Below are positions 5,932-6,810 of a DNA stretch of 6,810 bases, in pieces; position 1 is the first letter of the stretch, and every line of letters begins with the position of its first letter. The notes beneath the pieces were generated by a model. It made no database searches. It was not told the DNA's origin and saw only the letters and a program-made list of their open reading frames with translations. The DNA comes from Pseudomonadota bacterium (lineage in GTDB: Bacteria > Myxococcota > Myxococcia > Myxococcales > Myxococcaceae), in the NCBI GenBank assembly GCA_023424585.1, contig JAFADT010000963.1:1-6810 (forward strand). The letters are read 5' to 3'. A program made the translations under genes and the position numbers.

Positions 5932-6516
5932 ATGGCCCCCCCCACCCAGAAGAAGGAAGTTCCGCAGCTGCCGCCGGAGCCGCCGGAGCTCACCGCGAAG
6001 CGCGAGAAGCTGCTGGTGGATCTGGACGAGCAGTCCAAGTCCGCGACGGGTGTGTTCCAGCAGGTGCTGCGCAACATGCGCAAGCTGGTGGCGTCCTCCG
6101 CCCCTACCGCGCCGTTGGACCAGCAGCTCTACACGGACGTGAAGGACGCGCTCACGCGCTTCATGAAGGAGCCCATCCTTCCGCCCCCGCCCATCCTCGG
6201 CCAGGTGGTGGAGTACCTCCAGTACCGCATCACCACCTACGGCATGACCATCCAGAAGATGGCGCTCGAGATGAACCCCGAGATCGCCGGCAAGATGGCC
6301 ATCCCGGCCCCGGGGGCCGCAGCCCCCGCGCCGGCCGCACCCGCCGCGCGCGCCAACCCCAAGGGCCCGTCCGACGGCTTCGAGAGCTCCAGCAAGGGGA
6401 AGATGAACCTCAACCCCGAGTTCGCGGGCACGCCTGATCCGAAGGCGGAGCAGCAGCAGCTGGAGTCCTTCAAGGCCTGGATGAAGAATCCGGCGCTTGG
6501 GAAGTTGAAGGGCTGA
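5932..6516 (+). CDS. Pro/Ala-rich T3S-locus protein of unknown function, 194 aa
   Basis: I do not recognise this protein. There is no signal peptide or membrane helix. It starts with a Pro/Lys/Glu-rich segment (1-22). A probable helical domain of about 22-122 follows, interrupted by PILPPPPILG (81-90); its second half carries VVEYLQYRITTYGMTIQKMALEMNPEIAGKM. An Ala/Pro linker (124-141) comes next, then a polar tail with DPKAEQQQLESFKAWM (169-184) and a basic end. I prefer the ATG at 5932 because GGAGAGG (5922-5928) lies just before it; an in-frame ATG at 5920 adds four residues but has no SD. The non-Leu/Ile-rich, disordered N-terminus and position between a T3S chaperone and a needle-like gene fit a secreted substrate or accessory protein, but that is inference. 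It appears to have its own promoter. Confidence 0.82.
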   Translation: MAPPTQKKEVPQLPPEPPELTAKREKLLVDLDEQSKSATGVFQQVLRNMRKLVASSAPTAPLDQQLYTDVKDALTRFMKEPILPPPPILGQVVEYLQYRITTYGMTIQKMALEMNPEIAGKMAIPAPGAAAPAPAAPAARANPKGPSDGFESSSKGKMNLNPEFAGTPDPKAEQQQLESFKAWMKNPALGKLKG

Positions 6517-6655
6517 CAGTTCGGCGGTTCCCGGAAGGGCAGGAGGAGTGGGAAAATGATCCTGGAAATCCCCCACGAAACTCCAACCTCCTTCCAGCGA
6601 TAAACTTGTTGTAGCTGCTTCGATACCAACCTCTCGTCTCCTGAAGGAGTCCCCC
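6517..6655 (+). promoter_or_regulatory. 139-base leader of the needle-like gene, with TAAACT-N7-GCT motif
   Basis: This is the longest gap in the window and has a lower GC content than the genes. TAAACT at 6601-6606 and GCT at 6614-6616 repeat the spacing seen at 5884-5899. A strong SD, GAAGGAG, is at 6643-6649. CTGGAA (6562-6567) and TTCCAG (6592-6597) form a widely spaced inverted repeat that could be an operator or chance. No clear sigma-54 GG-N10-GC element was found. Confidence 0.4.
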
Positions 6656-6810
6656 ATGGCCAGCGGCCTCGCGAACGTCCTCTCCACCGCTATCAGCACC
6701 TCCAACTCCCAGCGCTCTTCGATGGACGACATGATCGCCCAGGCGCCGCCGGAGCAGCGCGGCTTCCTGGAGGCGCAGAAGAAGGTTCAGCAGGACTCGC
6801 AGATCATGAG
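6656..6810 (+). CDS. N-terminus of a small T3S needle (SctF-like) or related secreted protein, truncated by window end
   Basis: Fifty-one codons are present, from an ATG preceded by the best SD in the window (GAAGGAG, six bases upstream). The start reads MASGLANVLSTAISTSNSQR, a Ser/Thr-rich stretch typical of T3S secretion signals, with no Sec signal peptide. Residues 23-51 contain MDDMIAQAPPEQRGFLEAQ, then KKVQQDSQIM. Needle proteins such as YscF and MxiH have the same arrangement: a first helix, a Pro turn, a Leu-containing stretch ending in a Gln and a second amphipathic helix with Ser. The match is by pattern only. The inner-rod protein SctI, which also has a Pro turn followed by a Gln-bearing helix, is the chief alternative. 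Strong translation signals suit an abundant filament subunit. Confidence 0.6.
   Translation, partial: MASGLANVLSTAISTSNSQRSSMDDMIAQAPPEQRGFLEAQKKVQQDSQIM

Noticed and set aside
6548..6576. GTGGG/CCCAC inverted repeat as terminator after the 194-aa gene
   Set aside because: Only five pairs around a 19-base loop, without a T-run; too weak to call.

Overview
The window is a segment of a type III secretion (T3S) gene cluster from a high-GC delta-proteobacterial lineage, most likely a myxobacterium of the Myxococcus/Corallococcus/Archangium type. The assignment rests on the very high GC at third codon positions, the Ala/Pro/Gly-rich linkers and the short intergenic gaps. It also rests on a TAGGCT-type -10 element a few bases before a start codon that has no Shine-Dalgarno (SD) sequence. 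Every gene I can support lies on the + strand.

Layout: (1) 1-678, the C-terminal part of the cytoplasmic-ring protein SctQ with two SpoA-type domains. (2) 781-1491, a signal-peptide-bearing, single-pass FliO-like protein, which is a flagellar-type export-gate assembly factor and unexpected in a non-flagellar system. (3) 1502-4534, the export apparatus in canonical order sctR-sctS-sctT-sctU; SctR carries a FliP-like N-terminal signal sequence and SctU has an NPDH instead of NPTH autocleavage motif. (4) 4545-4829, a free-standing second copy of the SctU C-terminal cytoplasmic domain that begins where the cleaved SctU fragment would begin. (5) 4876-5358, an unassigned 160-aa protein that may be a divergent SctX (YscX-like), directly followed by (6) 5362-5838, a three-TPR class II (SycD/LcrH-like) secretion chaperone. 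(7) 5932-6516, a Pro/Ala-rich protein I do not recognise. (8) 6656 to the window end, the N-terminus of a small protein that resembles T3S needle (SctF-type) subunits.

How the parts fit: SctR, S, T and U form the inner-membrane export gate. The FliO-like protein probably helps SctR assemble, SctQ forms the cytosolic sorting platform, and SctU (with its paralogue) sets substrate class. The 3' genes look like secreted or needle-related substrates and their chaperone. Items 1-6 are tightly packed. A hairpin after the chaperone gene is followed by two AT-richer leaders that share a TAAACT-N7-GCT pattern, suggesting that the last two genes are transcribed separately from the apparatus genes.

The FliO-like gene, the signal-bearing SctR and the separate SctU C-domain are three flagellar-like traits in a non-flagellar gene order. 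This fits the established view that myxobacterial T3S systems branch early from the flagellum and lack the usual secretin, although no secretin or other outer parts can be judged from this window. I see no RNA genes, mobile elements, CRISPR arrays or gene-free stretches over 300 bases.
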